The position numbers were made by a program, and so were the translations under genes. A stretch of DNA of 64,000 nucleotides from Hymenobacter terricola. Lineage in GTDB: Bacteria; Bacteroidota; Bacteroidia; Cytophagales; Hymenobacteraceae. Shown here in pieces: positions 41,148 through 49,257 of this stretch. The stretch spans positions 186,001 through 250,000 of the forward strand of contig NZ_JAGEMO020000007.1 in NCBI RefSeq assembly GCF_017921975.2. The letters are read 5' to 3'. The notes below the pieces were generated by a model. It made no database searches, had not been told where the DNA came from, and was given only the letters and a program-made list of their open reading frames with translations. Every line of letters begins with the position of its first letter. Position 1 is the first letter of the stretch.

Positions 41148-41176
41148 CGGTTAATTGGGGACAGCACTTATTCAGA

Positions 41177-41278
41177 ACGTCATGCTGAGCGGAGCCGAAG
41201 CATCTCTACCGCAGGAGTAATCCAGTCAAAAGGATTAGTTGCGCGGTAGAGATGCTTCGGCTCCGCTCAGCATGACGT
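41177..41278. repeat. long palindromic repeat, copy 3
   Basis: 36-base perfect arms (41177-41212 with 41243-41278) around a 30-base loop, with the family core GTCATGCTGAGC...GCATCTCTACCGC. It lies between two same-strand genes and ends 20 bases before the next start codon. Confidence 0.9.
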
Positions 41279-41298
41279 CTTTTTTACCCTACTATTGA

Positions 41299-41760
41299 AT
41301 GTATAGCAAAGCAGAAGTAACCCAGCTCCGCCAGGCGTTCTGGACGGCCTTTGGGCAGTACATGGCCCCGGTGCCCTCGGCCGAGGGCGACACGACGAAC
41401 TGGATTAACTATAAGACGGGCCTGAAAAACGTGTATTTCCGGATGCAGGCCGATAACCGCCGGGCCACCATCGCCATCGAGCTGAACCACCCGGACGCCG
41501 GTATTCGGGAGCTGTTCTGGGAGCAGTTTCTGGAGCTGCGCCCGCTGCTGCACGAAGCCCTGAGCGAAACCTGGACCTGGGAAGCCGCCGCCACCGACCC
41601 CCACGGCCTGCCCTACAGCCGGATTTACACCGAGCTGAGCCCGGCCAACCTCTTCAGCCGCGACGACTGGCCGGCGCTGATTTCGTTCTTCAAGCCCCGC
41701 CTCATTGCCCTCGATGCGTTCTGGGCGGATGCGCAATATGCGTTTGAGGCGCTGAAGTAG
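41299..41760 (+). CDS. DUF4268 domain protein
   Basis: 153 residues with no signal. The stretches FWTAFGQYMAPVPSAEG, WINYKTGLKNVYFRMQADN and AIELNHPDAGIRELFWEQF match the DUF4268 family, found alone or in restriction-like contexts. It is cytosolic and its function is unknown. There are no restriction or defence genes next to it. The start lies directly after palindrome copy 3, and a strong terminator follows the stop. Confidence 0.8.
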   Translation: MYSKAEVTQLRQAFWTAFGQYMAPVPSAEGDTTNWINYKTGLKNVYFRMQADNRRATIAIELNHPDAGIRELFWEQFLELRPLLHEALSETWTWEAAATDPHGLPYSRIYTELSPANLFSRDDWPALISFFKPRLIALDAFWADAQYAFEALK

Positions 41761-41773
41761 CCTCCAAGCACAG

Positions 41774-41819
41774 CCACAAAAAAGCCCTGACCGCACAGGC
41801 GACCAGGGCTTTTTTGTGG
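41774..41819 (+). terminator. rho-independent terminator after DUF4268 gene
   Basis: A perfect 16-base stem, CCACAAAAAAGCCCTG (41774-41789) with its complement (41804-41819). The T-run inside the right arm makes it usable in both directions. Confidence 0.8.
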
Positions 41820-41835
41820 TTTTAGGGCAATTCCC

Positions 41836-41883
41836 AGCTTTGTGTATGTAGGGTGCGGGGACGTACCCTACATACACAAAGCT
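41836..41883. repeat. 19-base perfect inverted repeat
   Basis: AGCTTTGTGTATGTAGGGT (41836-41854) and its exact complement (41865-41883) around a 10-base loop. The right arm overlaps the stop codon (41882-41884) of the leftward gene. It is not related in sequence to the GTCATGCTGAGC family. Confidence 0.8.
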
Positions 41884-42571
41884 ACACATTGGGTGGCACG
41901 GCCGGGCCGGCCGCACTGCCTTGGCCGCCGCCGGTGCTGCCCACGCGGCGGGCTTTTTTGTAGGCCCGGTAAAGCGGCTTGTTCAGGAAGCGGAACACGG
42001 CCATGGGCTTGTCGAGCTCATACACCTGCTGCATGAGCACGAGCAGCAGGTCGGAGGCCGATTGGTTGCCTTCGCTGCGCTGGTCGATAAGGGAGCTGGT
42101 GCCGCGCACGGTGGCGGCAAAGGCCGTTTGCTTGCCGCGCAGCAGGGCCAGCGTGGGGACCGAAAGGCCGTAAGGAGCCAGGGCCTTGGCGTGGGCATCG
42201 GCATCGTGGAAGAGGCCGGCGGCCACGTCGCGCAGCTCTTCGGGCTTCATGTTCCGGAGCTGGGTGCTGCTGAGGGTGGCGCGGGCCAGCAGGGGGGTAT
42301 CGTTGGTTTTGGTGGCAATGGAGCGCAGCGGGCCCAGTACGGCGGGCAGCACGTCCAGCAGCTCGGCGCGCAGGTCGGCGGCGCGTTGCGTGACGGCGGC
42401 GGTGCTGAGCGGGGCCGTGCCCACGGCCGTGGTGAGCAGCTGGTAGGCCGGGGCAATGTCGGCGGCTTCGGCGGCGGCCACTTCGCTGGCGCCGATGGCC
42501 TCGGCGTTGTCGGCGACGAACTTGACCAGCACGGTGGTCATGGCGTATTGTTTCTCTTCGCGGGCATCCAT
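41882..42571 (-). CDS. hypothetical protein
   Basis: 229 residues from the ATG at 42571 (MDAREEKQYAM); a second ATG ten codons later is also possible. It is Ala/Leu-rich and mostly helical (AAAEAADIAPAYQLLTTAVG, AADLRAELLDVLPAVLGPL), without signal or membrane helix, and ends in a basic and Gly-rich tail (KKARRVGSTGGGQGSAAG). The pattern resembles Hymenobacter-type proteins of unknown function. Its stop lies inside the 19-base inverted repeat. Confidence 0.65.
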   Translation of the reverse strand: MDAREEKQYAMTTVLVKFVADNAEAIGASEVAAAEAADIAPAYQLLTTAVGTAPLSTAAVTQRAADLRAELLDVLPAVLGPLRSIATKTNDTPLLARATLSSTQLRNMKPEELRDVAAGLFHDADAHAKALAPYGLSVPTLALLRGKQTAFAATVRGTSSLIDQRSEGNQSASDLLLVLMQQVYELDKPMAVFRFLNKPLYRAYKKARRVGSTGGGQGSAAGPAVPPNV

Positions 42572-43042
42572 AAAAATGAAGGGGTTAGAACGATGGCACC
42601 GGTAGAATGGCCGCCGGCCGTCAAGGTTACCGCTTTTATCCGGACTTGACGGGATAAAGCTTGCCTGCGCAAATCTTAACACCTAAGTATAGCGGATAAT
42701 TACCGTTGGATTCTACATTTGACGCGCTGTTCAGCTGCGCGCCTCCACCGCTGCGGCTGCCCCCTAGGGTCTTTCCACGGCCCGCTTGCCTTGCTGAGTT
42801 TTTCTACCGAGCTCTGGGCTTACCTGCAACTGGCAGGTCCCTCCGCGTTCGTGCCACTGTTTGCACGCTGCCTGTCGGCTTCCGACCCGTAACGTTTCCT
42901 TTTTTGGGCTGCTACTTGTGCTGTGCTACCTCATTTGTCCGGGGCATGGGCTCTTCATGCTCACCAACTGCGATAATTGGCGGACGAATTGCCCGCCGTT
43001 TTTCCAAGCCATTTTCCCTCATCCAACCTTTTGACTATCCCT
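42572..43042. other. divergent intergenic stretch with a -7-like element
   Basis: About 470 bases between the leftward hypothetical gene and the T9SS cargo gene. TACATTTG at 42714-42721 matches TAnnTTTG on the plus strand. Open frames here are Pro/Cys/Arg-rich and unconvincing. Nothing else was seen. Confidence 0.4.
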
Positions 43043-44455
43043 ATGAAAAGATTTTACAGTTTCCTGCTTCCTGCGCTCACTTGCCTGGCCCTGCTGCTGG
43101 GCCGCCCCGCCCCGGTCGCCGCGCAGTTCCTCTGGCAGCGGGCCGTGGGCACGGCCACTCGCGACGAAACGGCCGAGTTCATGGTGCCCGTCGCCGGCGG
43201 CTTCGTCACGCTGGGCAAGTTCCATCCGTCGGGTCAGCAGTTTGGCGAAGGATTATACCTCAGCAAGGTCAACTACGCCGGCGACACGGTGTGGACCAAG
43301 CGTTGGGTCCTGAACCAAGCCGACATCCTCTATCCCAGGGGCCTCATTGAGGACCGTAGTGGCAACCTCGTCGCTACCGTCATCACGTCCAACCCCTTGG
43401 CCAACCCCACCAGGCAACCGGTCTCACGGGGCCGGCTGGTTAAGTTCACGCCCACCGGCGACACGCTCTGGACGCGCACGGTGCAGGCAGCCAGCAACGC
43501 CGCCCTCGACGTGCTCGTGCTGGGCAATGACGGCAACTACGTCGCCATCGGCAATTTGGCCGCTACCCTACCGGCACTCTTCAAATATTCCCCAACCGGC
43601 GCGTTGCTCTGGACCCAACTTGTGCCGTACAACAATAGCATACTGGGGTACCTGCAAAATCTCGTCGCCGTTCCCGGCGGGTATTTGCTATTCGCGTCGT
43701 CCAATACCAATATCCGGGGCAAGTACATCTCCGTCGATGAGGTCGGCTTCTACCGGTTTGAACGGCTTGCTTCCTTCTATGGCCCGGTGCGCCTACAGCT
43801 GGATACGCAGGGAAACGTGTTGGCTATCGGGGGCGGCCTCACCAAGCTTACCGTGCAAGGCGACTCGCTTTGGACCCATTCCTACCAGCAGTACGGCGTT
43901 CTGCTATCCTTGAGCCGGCTCGTGGAGTTGCCCAACGGCCGCTACCTGGCCGCTGGCACCCGCGCCAACGGCCCGACCCACGACGTGGGCCTCGTGGTGG
44001 TGGACCGCAACGGCACCCGTCTGCGCGACACGCTCTTCGTACGCGGCGGCGACGAGAACGTGGCCGGCGTGGCCCTCACGCCGACCGGCAATTACGTCGT
44101 GGCCCTGGGTAGCGCCCCCGGTCCCATCGGCGGAACCGACCAAATCCTGTTCGCCTACCGCAACTGGGACCGCCTGCTGCCCACCCGCACGGCCCAGTCC
44201 GCAGGTCTGGCCCAACTGGCCGCCTACCCCAACCCCACCGCCGACGAACTCACGCTGATGGCCGCCGACGCGCACTTGCTTGCCGGGCACTGGGTGCTGT
44301 ATGACCTACTAGGCCGCGCCGTGCAGACCGGTACCCTGCCCGGCCTAGCCTCTTGCCGCCTCTCGCTGGCCGGGCAGCCCGCCGGGCTCTACCTTCTGCA
44401 AGTCACCGACCCGCGTCGCAACACCATCCAAACCCTTCGGGTCGAAAAGAACTGA
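43043..44455 (+). CDS. secreted protein with T9SS type A sorting domain
   Basis: 470 residues from the ATG at 43043, which begins a signal peptide (SFLLPALTCLALLLG...PVAAQ). The body (about 30-390) has propeller-like repeats of the form GDTVWTKRW, GDTLWTRTV, GALLWTQLV and GDSLWTHSY. The last 75 residues form the sorting domain (AYPNPTADELTL, LYDLLGRAVQTG, PAGLYLLQVTD, and a basic end RVEKN). The protein is expected to cross the outer membrane by type IX secretion and be anchored or released at the surface. Its ligand or substrate is unknown. Confidence 0.88.
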   Translation: MKRFYSFLLPALTCLALLLGRPAPVAAQFLWQRAVGTATRDETAEFMVPVAGGFVTLGKFHPSGQQFGEGLYLSKVNYAGDTVWTKRWVLNQADILYPRGLIEDRSGNLVATVITSNPLANPTRQPVSRGRLVKFTPTGDTLWTRTVQAASNAALDVLVLGNDGNYVAIGNLAATLPALFKYSPTGALLWTQLVPYNNSILGYLQNLVAVPGGYLLFASSNTNIRGKYISVDEVGFYRFERLASFYGPVRLQLDTQGNVLAIGGGLTKLTVQGDSLWTHSYQQYGVLLSLSRLVELPNGRYLAAGTRANGPTHDVGLVVVDRNGTRLRDTLFVRGGDENVAGVALTPTGNYVVALGSAPGPIGGTDQILFAYRNWDRLLPTRTAQSAGLAQLAAYPNPTADELTLMAADAHLLAGHWVLYDLLGRAVQTGTLPGLASCRLSLAGQPAGLYLLQVTDPRRNTIQTLRVEKN

Positions 44456-44560
44456 TTTCCTAACCCGTTTTTTTACCTAAGCAGGCCACTAACGATGCGT
44501 TACTGGCCTTTTTTGATGCGTGGGGATGCCGGTTGGCATTGCGACCGGCTGCTCCCAGCC

Positions 44561-44802
44561 TGCGACTCCGATTTATAGCCTTGCGAGTTGGGTTTATGGG
44601 GTTGCGACTTCGGTTTATAGCCTTGCGAGTTGGGTTTATAGGGTTGCTACTTCGGTTTATAGGCCTGCGAGTAGCCTTCATAGGGTTGCGAGCTGACTTT
44701 ATAGCCTTGCGACTTCGGTTTATAGGTCTGCGAGCGGACTTTACAGGGCTGCGACTTCGATTTATAGGGTTGCGAGCGGCCTTTATTGCCTTGCGACGGC
44801 CG
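44561..44802. repeat. 21-base tandem repeat, eleven full units
   Basis: Units of the form TGCGACTTCGGTTTATAGCCT and TGCGAGTTGGGTTTATAGGGT alternate from 44561 to 44791, with a partial unit after. The alternation gives a 42-base higher-order period. Reading frames on both strands stay open through it only because the unit is a multiple of three. Confidence 0.9.
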
Positions 44803-44850
44803 TTTCCCTGGTCACGGGCGCGGCTCTTGCCTCGGTTTCGTCCAAAATGG

Positions 44851-44858
44851 TATCTTTG
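44851..44858 (+). promoter_or_regulatory. -7 element TATCTTTG
   Basis: An exact TAnnTTTG match 18 bases before the ATG at 44877. It argues against the upstream in-frame ATG at 44847, which precedes the element. Confidence 0.5.
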
Positions 44859-44876
44859 CAGACCCCGTCCATCCCC

Positions 44877-45251
44877 ATGCTGGTTTTGCTCGCCCGTTTT
44901 TGGTTCTCGCTCCGCTTTGCCCTGCTCACCGCCACGGTGCTGCTGGTGCTGGGCCTGAACCAGCGTGCCGTGAGCGTGCTGCGCCCCGTGGGCCAGGGCG
45001 AAACGCGTCTGAACCTGCCCACGCGGGCCACCGTCGTGAAGCAGAAAGTATTGCTGGAAGCCACCACGGCGCTCGACCACTTCGTGGCCCCGCCGGCGGT
45101 GGAAGCCTGGCTGCCGGCCGCCGTGCCGGCGATGTGGCTCCCGGCCCTGCGCCGGGCCTTGGCGGTGCCGCGCCTTCGGGCCGGTGTGCGGGCGGGAGAG
45201 GTTTTCCGGGCGCGGCTGCTGGCCGTGGCGCTGTCGCCGCAGGCTCCTTAG
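44877..45251 (+). CDS. small membrane-associated hypothetical protein
   Basis: 124 residues from the ATG at 44877. An N-terminal hydrophobic helix (FALLTATVLLVLGLN) is preceded by Arg/Phe residues and followed by a moderately basic, Ala/Val/Leu-rich domain. There is no cleavage motif, so it is likely a single-pass inner-membrane protein. No family is recognised. The 21-base repeat array lies directly upstream of its promoter-like element. Confidence 0.55.
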   Translation: MLVLLARFWFSLRFALLTATVLLVLGLNQRAVSVLRPVGQGETRLNLPTRATVVKQKVLLEATTALDHFVAPPAVEAWLPAAVPAMWLPALRRALAVPRLRAGVRAGEVFRARLLAVALSPQAP

Positions 45252-45254
45252 TTT

Positions 45255-45378
45255 CAGTTGGCAGTTAGCAGTTAGCAGTGAACAGTTCATAGGCATAGTC
45301 CGGGGCTGTTGGCTGAGGGCTGCTTGTTTGCCACTCCCTCGTTTTCACTGCACACTGACAATTGTTAACTGATAACTG
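45255..45378. repeat. imperfect inverted repeat upstream of secDF
   Basis: Arms of about 31 bases at 45255-45285 (CAGTTGGCAGTTAGCAG...) and 45348-45378 (...GTTAACTGATAACTG) are largely complementary. They share the AGTTAG/AACTGA words seen at 38043 and 54971. Confidence 0.5.
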
Positions 45379-45386
45379 ATTTTACA

Positions 45387-48386
45387 ATGCGTAACAAAGG
45401 ATTAATCATCGCGCTCACCCTCGTCGTCACGGCGTTGTGCGCGTACTTCCTGTTCTTCACCTACGTCTCGCGCGGGGTGCAGCAGAAGGCCATCACCTAT
45501 GCCACGCACGATGGCAAGCTCAACGAAGGCCAGCGCCAGCACTACCTCGATTCGGTGTGGCGGGCGCCCGTGTTCGGCCCCTTCACCTACCGCGAAGTGC
45601 GCCAGAGCGAGCTCGGCCTCGGCCTCGACCTGAAAGGCGGCATGCACGTCACGCTGGAAGTTTCGCCGGTGGAAATCGTGCGCGCCATGAGCGGCAACAG
45701 CAAAGACCCCGCGTTCGTGAAGTCGCTGGAGCAGGCCCAGGAAGCCCAGAAAACCAACTCGGGCACGCCGTTTACGGCACTGTTTGCGCAGGCTTACCAG
45801 CAGAACGCCAATGGCAAGCCGTTGGCCACCATCTTCGCCAACACCACCAACAAGAGCCGCAACATCAACATCAACTCGAGCAATGAGAAGGTGATTGGCG
45901 CCATCGACAAAGAAGTGGAGGAAGCCATCGACCGCTCGTTCAACATCCTGCGCACCCGCGTCGATAAGTTCGGCGTGAACCAGCCCAGCATCCAGCGCGT
46001 GAAAGGCACCGGCCGCCTCCAGATTGAGCTGCCCGGCGTGGACAACCCCGACCGCGTGCGCAAACTGCTGCAAGGCCAGGCCAAATTGGAGTTCTGGGAA
46101 GTGTGGAACCAGAACGAAATCGGCCCCTACCTCGTGGCCCTCGACAAGCAGCTAGCCGCCAAAGCCGCCGCTGACAAAGCCGGCCCCGCCACCGCTACCG
46201 CCGCTGCCGACACTACTGGTTTTGGCACCGCCAAAGGCGACTCCACTACCTCACTGGCCCAGCAATTGGCCAAGAAATCGAAAGACGGCAAAGCTGCGGC
46301 TGACTCGTCGGCTACTTCCGCCAAGGGCGGCGTGCTGGCCAAGCTCTTCACCATGCCCGGCCGCCTGGGCGTGAACCTGCGCGACACCTCGGCCATGAAC
46401 ACCATCCTGCGTTCGCCGGAGGCCAAAGCCACTCTGCCCCCCACCCTGGCCCTGCTCTGGAGCCTGAAGCCGACCACCATCGACAAGCAGGAATACCTGG
46501 AGCTGATTCCGGTGCGCAAAACCCGCGACGGCGTGCCTCCCCTGGGCGGCGAAGTGGTGAGCGATGCCCGCTCCGACATTGGGCCGAACGGCCAGCCCGA
46601 AGTGCTGATGAACATGACGCCCTCGGGCTCGCGCAAGTGGCAGAAAATGACCGCTGCCAACATCGGCAAGCAGGTAGCCATGGTGCTCGATGACTACGTG
46701 TGCTCGGCCCCCGTGGTGCAGAGCGAGATTTCGGGCGGCGGCACCAGCATCACCGGCAGCTTCCAGCTGGAAGACACCGAGGATTTGGCCAACCAGCTGA
46801 AAGCCGGTAAGCTCCCCGCCCCTACCCGCATTGTGGAAGAGGCCGTCGTGGGGCCGTCGCTCGGCAAGGAAGCCATCAACCAGGGCCTGTACTCGTCGCT
46901 GGCCGGTTTGATTATCATCATGATTTTCATGGCCGCTTACTACGGCCGGGCCGGTATTGTGGCCGACGTGGCGCTGCTCTTCAACATGTTCCTGATTATG
47001 GGCGTGCTGGCGCAGTTTGGCACGGCGCTCACGCTGCCCGGCATCGCGGGCCTGATTCTGGTAATCGGCTCGTCGGTGGATGCCAACGTGCTGATTTTTG
47101 AGCGAATCCGAGAGGAGCTGGACCACGGGCTGAGCCTGACCGATGCCATCAACAAAGGCTACTCGCGCGCTTTCTCGGCCATTTTTGACTCGAACGTGAC
47201 CACCATGCTGATTGCCGTCATCCTCGGCTTCTTCGGCACGGGCCCGGTGCAGAACTTCGCCATTACCCTCGGCATTGGCGTGCTCACCTCGTTCCTGTCG
47301 GCCGTGTTCGTGTCGCGCATCATCATCGAATGGCTGGTGAAAGGCAACGAAAACCACCCGATGACCTTTAGCACGGCCATTTCGCGCCACCTGTTCAAGA
47401 ACCTGAACTTCGACATTGTGGGCAAGCGCAAGATTGCCTATACCTTCTCGGCCGTGGTCATCATCGTGGGCTTCACGCTGATGTACTTCCAGGGCGGCCC
47501 CAACCTGGGCGTGGACTTCAAAGGCGGCCGCGCTTACGTGGTCGACTTCAACAAAGCCATGGTCGCTTCCGACGTGGCCGACAAAATCCGTCCCGCCTTC
47601 AAGGACAACGGCCTTGAGGTGAAGCAGTACGGCTCGCCCGAGCGCTTGCGCATCACCACCGGCTACCTGGCCGAGGACGAAAGCCCCGCCGCCGACGCCA
47701 AAGTGGCCGACGCCCTCAACCAGGGCTTGCAGCAGTACAGCGCCGACGCGCCGGCCATCAAATCGACCTCGAAAGTAGGCGCCACCATCGCCGACGACAT
47801 CAAGCGCACCTCGGTGCTCTCGCTGGGCCTGACTTTACTGGGCATCTTCGTCTATGTGCTGTTCCGCTTCGAGAAGTGGCAGTATTCGATGGCGGCCGTG
47901 GTGGCCCTGTTCCACGATGCGCTGCTGGTAATCGCGGCCTTCCCGATTGCCCGCGCCTTGGGTGCGAACTACGAGATGGACCAGATTTTCGTGGCCGCCG
48001 TGCTCACGGTTATCGGCTTCTCGATGAACGACACGGTGGTTATCTACGACCGAATCCGCGAGTACCTGCGCGAAAACCCCAAGCTGACCTTCGCCCAGGT
48101 GGTGAACCCGGCCCTGAACTCGACCTTCTCGCGGACGATGATTACGTTCACGACGGTGTTCCTGGTGGTGTTGGTGCTCTACATTTTCGGCGGCGAAACG
48201 TTGCGCTCGTTCTCCTTCGCCATGATTATCGGCGTGATTTTCGGCACGTATTCGTCGCTGTTCATCGCCACGCCCATCATCCTCGACACCTACGGCAAGA
48301 AAGAGGAGCGTGAGCGCCTTGCCGCCGGGGAGGACGTTTCGGGCCTGCCCGGCGACGCTCCCAAGTTGAGCACTGCCAACGTATAA
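45387..48386 (+). CDS. secDF: fused protein-export membrane protein SecDF
   Basis: 999 residues, SecD then SecF. It has an N-terminal helix, a P1 periplasmic domain starting LGLGLDLKGGMHVTLEV, and a Thr/Lys/Ala-rich insertion at about 254-320. SecD membrane helices follow, with GLIIIMIFMAAYYGRAGIVA and IAGLILVIGSSVDANVLIFERIREEL, then SecF with FTLMYFQGGPNLGVDFKGG and the matching VIGFSMNDTVVIYDRIREYL. It uses the proton gradient to pull preproteins through SecYEG in the inner membrane. The fused form is normal in Bacteroidota. A strong terminator follows. Confidence 0.96.
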   Translation: MRNKGLIIALTLVVTALCAYFLFFTYVSRGVQQKAITYATHDGKLNEGQRQHYLDSVWRAPVFGPFTYREVRQSELGLGLDLKGGMHVTLEVSPVEIVRAMSGNSKDPAFVKSLEQAQEAQKTNSGTPFTALFAQAYQQNANGKPLATIFANTTNKSRNININSSNEKVIGAIDKEVEEAIDRSFNILRTRVDKFGVNQPSIQRVKGTGRLQIELPGVDNPDRVRKLLQGQAKLEFWEVWNQNEIGPYLVALDKQLAAKAAADKAGPATATAAADTTGFGTAKGDSTTSLAQQLAKKSKDGKAAADSSATSAKGGVLAKLFTMPGRLGVNLRDTSAMNTILRSPEAKATLPPTLALLWSLKPTTIDKQEYLELIPVRKTRDGVPPLGGEVVSDARSDIGPNGQPEVLMNMTPSGSRKWQKMTAANIGKQVAMVLDDYVCSAPVVQSEISGGGTSITGSFQLEDTEDLANQLKAGKLPAPTRIVEEAVVGPSLGKEAINQGLYSSLAGLIIIMIFMAAYYGRAGIVADVALLFNMFLIMGVLAQFGTALTLPGIAGLILVIGSSVDANVLIFERIREELDHGLSLTDAINKGYSRAFSAIFDSNVTTMLIAVILGFFGTGPVQNFAITLGIGVLTSFLSAVFVSRIIIEWLVKGNENHPMTFSTAISRHLFKNLNFDIVGKRKIAYTFSAVVIIVGFTLMYFQGGPNLGVDFKGGRAYVVDFNKAMVASDVADKIRPAFKDNGLEVKQYGSPERLRITTGYLAEDESPAADAKVADALNQGLQQYSADAPAIKSTSKVGATIADDIKRTSVLSLGLTLLGIFVYVLFRFEKWQYSMAAVVALFHDALLVIAAFPIARALGANYEMDQIFVAAVLTVIGFSMNDTVVIYDRIREYLRENPKLTFAQVVNPALNSTFSRTMITFTTVFLVVLVLYIFGGETLRSFSFAMIIGVIFGTYSSLFIATPIILDTYGKKEERERLAAGEDVSGLPGDAPKLSTANV

Positions 48387-48450
48387 TCACGGATTTCGCG
48401 GATTGTTGGCTGAGCTGTTTTGGCCTTAATTGATTATTCGGATTCTATGC

Positions 48451-48481
48451 AAAAAAGGCCGCCCATTGGGCGGCCTTTTTT
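48451..48481 (+). terminator. rho-independent terminator after secDF
   Basis: A 14-base stem AAAAAAGGCCGCCC (48451-48464) pairs with 48468-48481 around a 3-base loop, with T-runs in the right arm. It is 65 bases after the secDF stop. Confidence 0.85.
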
Positions 48482-48642
48482 ATTATGAAGCTACGAGTGA
48501 TGGGCACGCATAAAACCCTTTCCCACAGGCACACAAATCATTCGTGCAATCCGAATAATCCGGCTAAATCCGTGACAAGGCAACCCTTTTTGCTTATCTT
48601 CCGAGTGGTCTATAGAAGCCCGCCAACTGCCCCAGCCGCACT

Positions 48643-49257
48643 ATGCTGCACGTCTCCCCCTTTCATTCTGCCCCGCCGACGCTGCCTGAGCTGCTGGCGG
48701 CCTGCCAGCGGCAGGAGCGAGTAGCTCAGCGGCGTCTGTACCAGCAGTTTCACGGCTTCGCGATGGGCATTTGCCTGCGCTATGCCCGCGACCGCGACCA
48801 GGCTCTGGAAGCGGCCAACGACGGATTTCTGAAAGTGTTCCGCGACCTGTACCGCTTCGACGCGGCCCGCCATCCCGAGGATGTGCTGGGCTCGTTCCGG
48901 GGCTGGCTCAAGCGCATCATGATTCATACCGCCATCGACCACTACCGCGCCAACGAGCGCCACCAGCACCAGCAGGAGCTCGACGACGTGACCCTGAACC
49001 AGGCCGACCAGGGCGCCACGCCCCTCGACACCCTGAGCTACGACGAGCTGCTGGCCTTGGTGCAGCGCCTGCCCCCGGCCTACCGGGCGGTATTCAACCT
49101 GGCGGTGATTGACGGCTTCGGCCACGAGGAAATCGCGGAGCAGCTGCACATCTCGGTGGGCACTTCCAAATCAAACCTATTCAAGGCCCGAGCCCACTTA
49201 CGGACGATGCTGGCCCAGTGTACTACTTCTGAGAAAGCCCGCTATGTGGTCCGATAA
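48643..49257 (+). CDS. ECF-type RNA polymerase sigma factor
   Basis: 204 residues with the sigma-70 regions 2 and 4 of ECF factors. Region 2 holds RLYQQFHGFAMGICLRYARD, ANDGFLKVFRDLYRFD and SFRGWLKRIMIHTAIDHYR. Region 4 holds LPPAYRAVFNLAVIDGFGHE, then EIAEQLHISVGTSKSNLFKA. It directs RNA polymerase to a specific promoter set in response to a signal. It overlaps the following gene by 14 bases, so the two are translationally coupled; that partner has the layout expected of its anti-sigma factor. Confidence 0.92.
   Translation: MLHVSPFHSAPPTLPELLAACQRQERVAQRRLYQQFHGFAMGICLRYARDRDQALEAANDGFLKVFRDLYRFDAARHPEDVLGSFRGWLKRIMIHTAIDHYRANERHQHQQELDDVTLNQADQGATPLDTLSYDELLALVQRLPPAYRAVFNLAVIDGFGHEEIAEQLHISVGTSKSNLFKARAHLRTMLAQCTTSEKARYVVR

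Noticed and set aside
41299..41760. Defence island suggested by the DUF4268 protein
   Set aside because: DUF4268 occurs in some restriction contexts, but no nuclease, methylase or other defence gene lies near; the neighbours are housekeeping or hypothetical genes.
42706..43350. 214-codon plus-strand frame before and into the T9SS cargo gene
   Set aside because: Cys/Pro/Arg-rich composition without a domain. It overlaps the well-supported cargo gene in another frame.
44460..45296. Plus and minus frames across the 21-base array at 44561 (repeats such as RFIALRVGFIGL and NPINRSRKAI)
   Set aside because: Both strands are open for the same reason, and both run into unrelated sequence on either side. 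Low-complexity DNA repeat is the simpler explanation.
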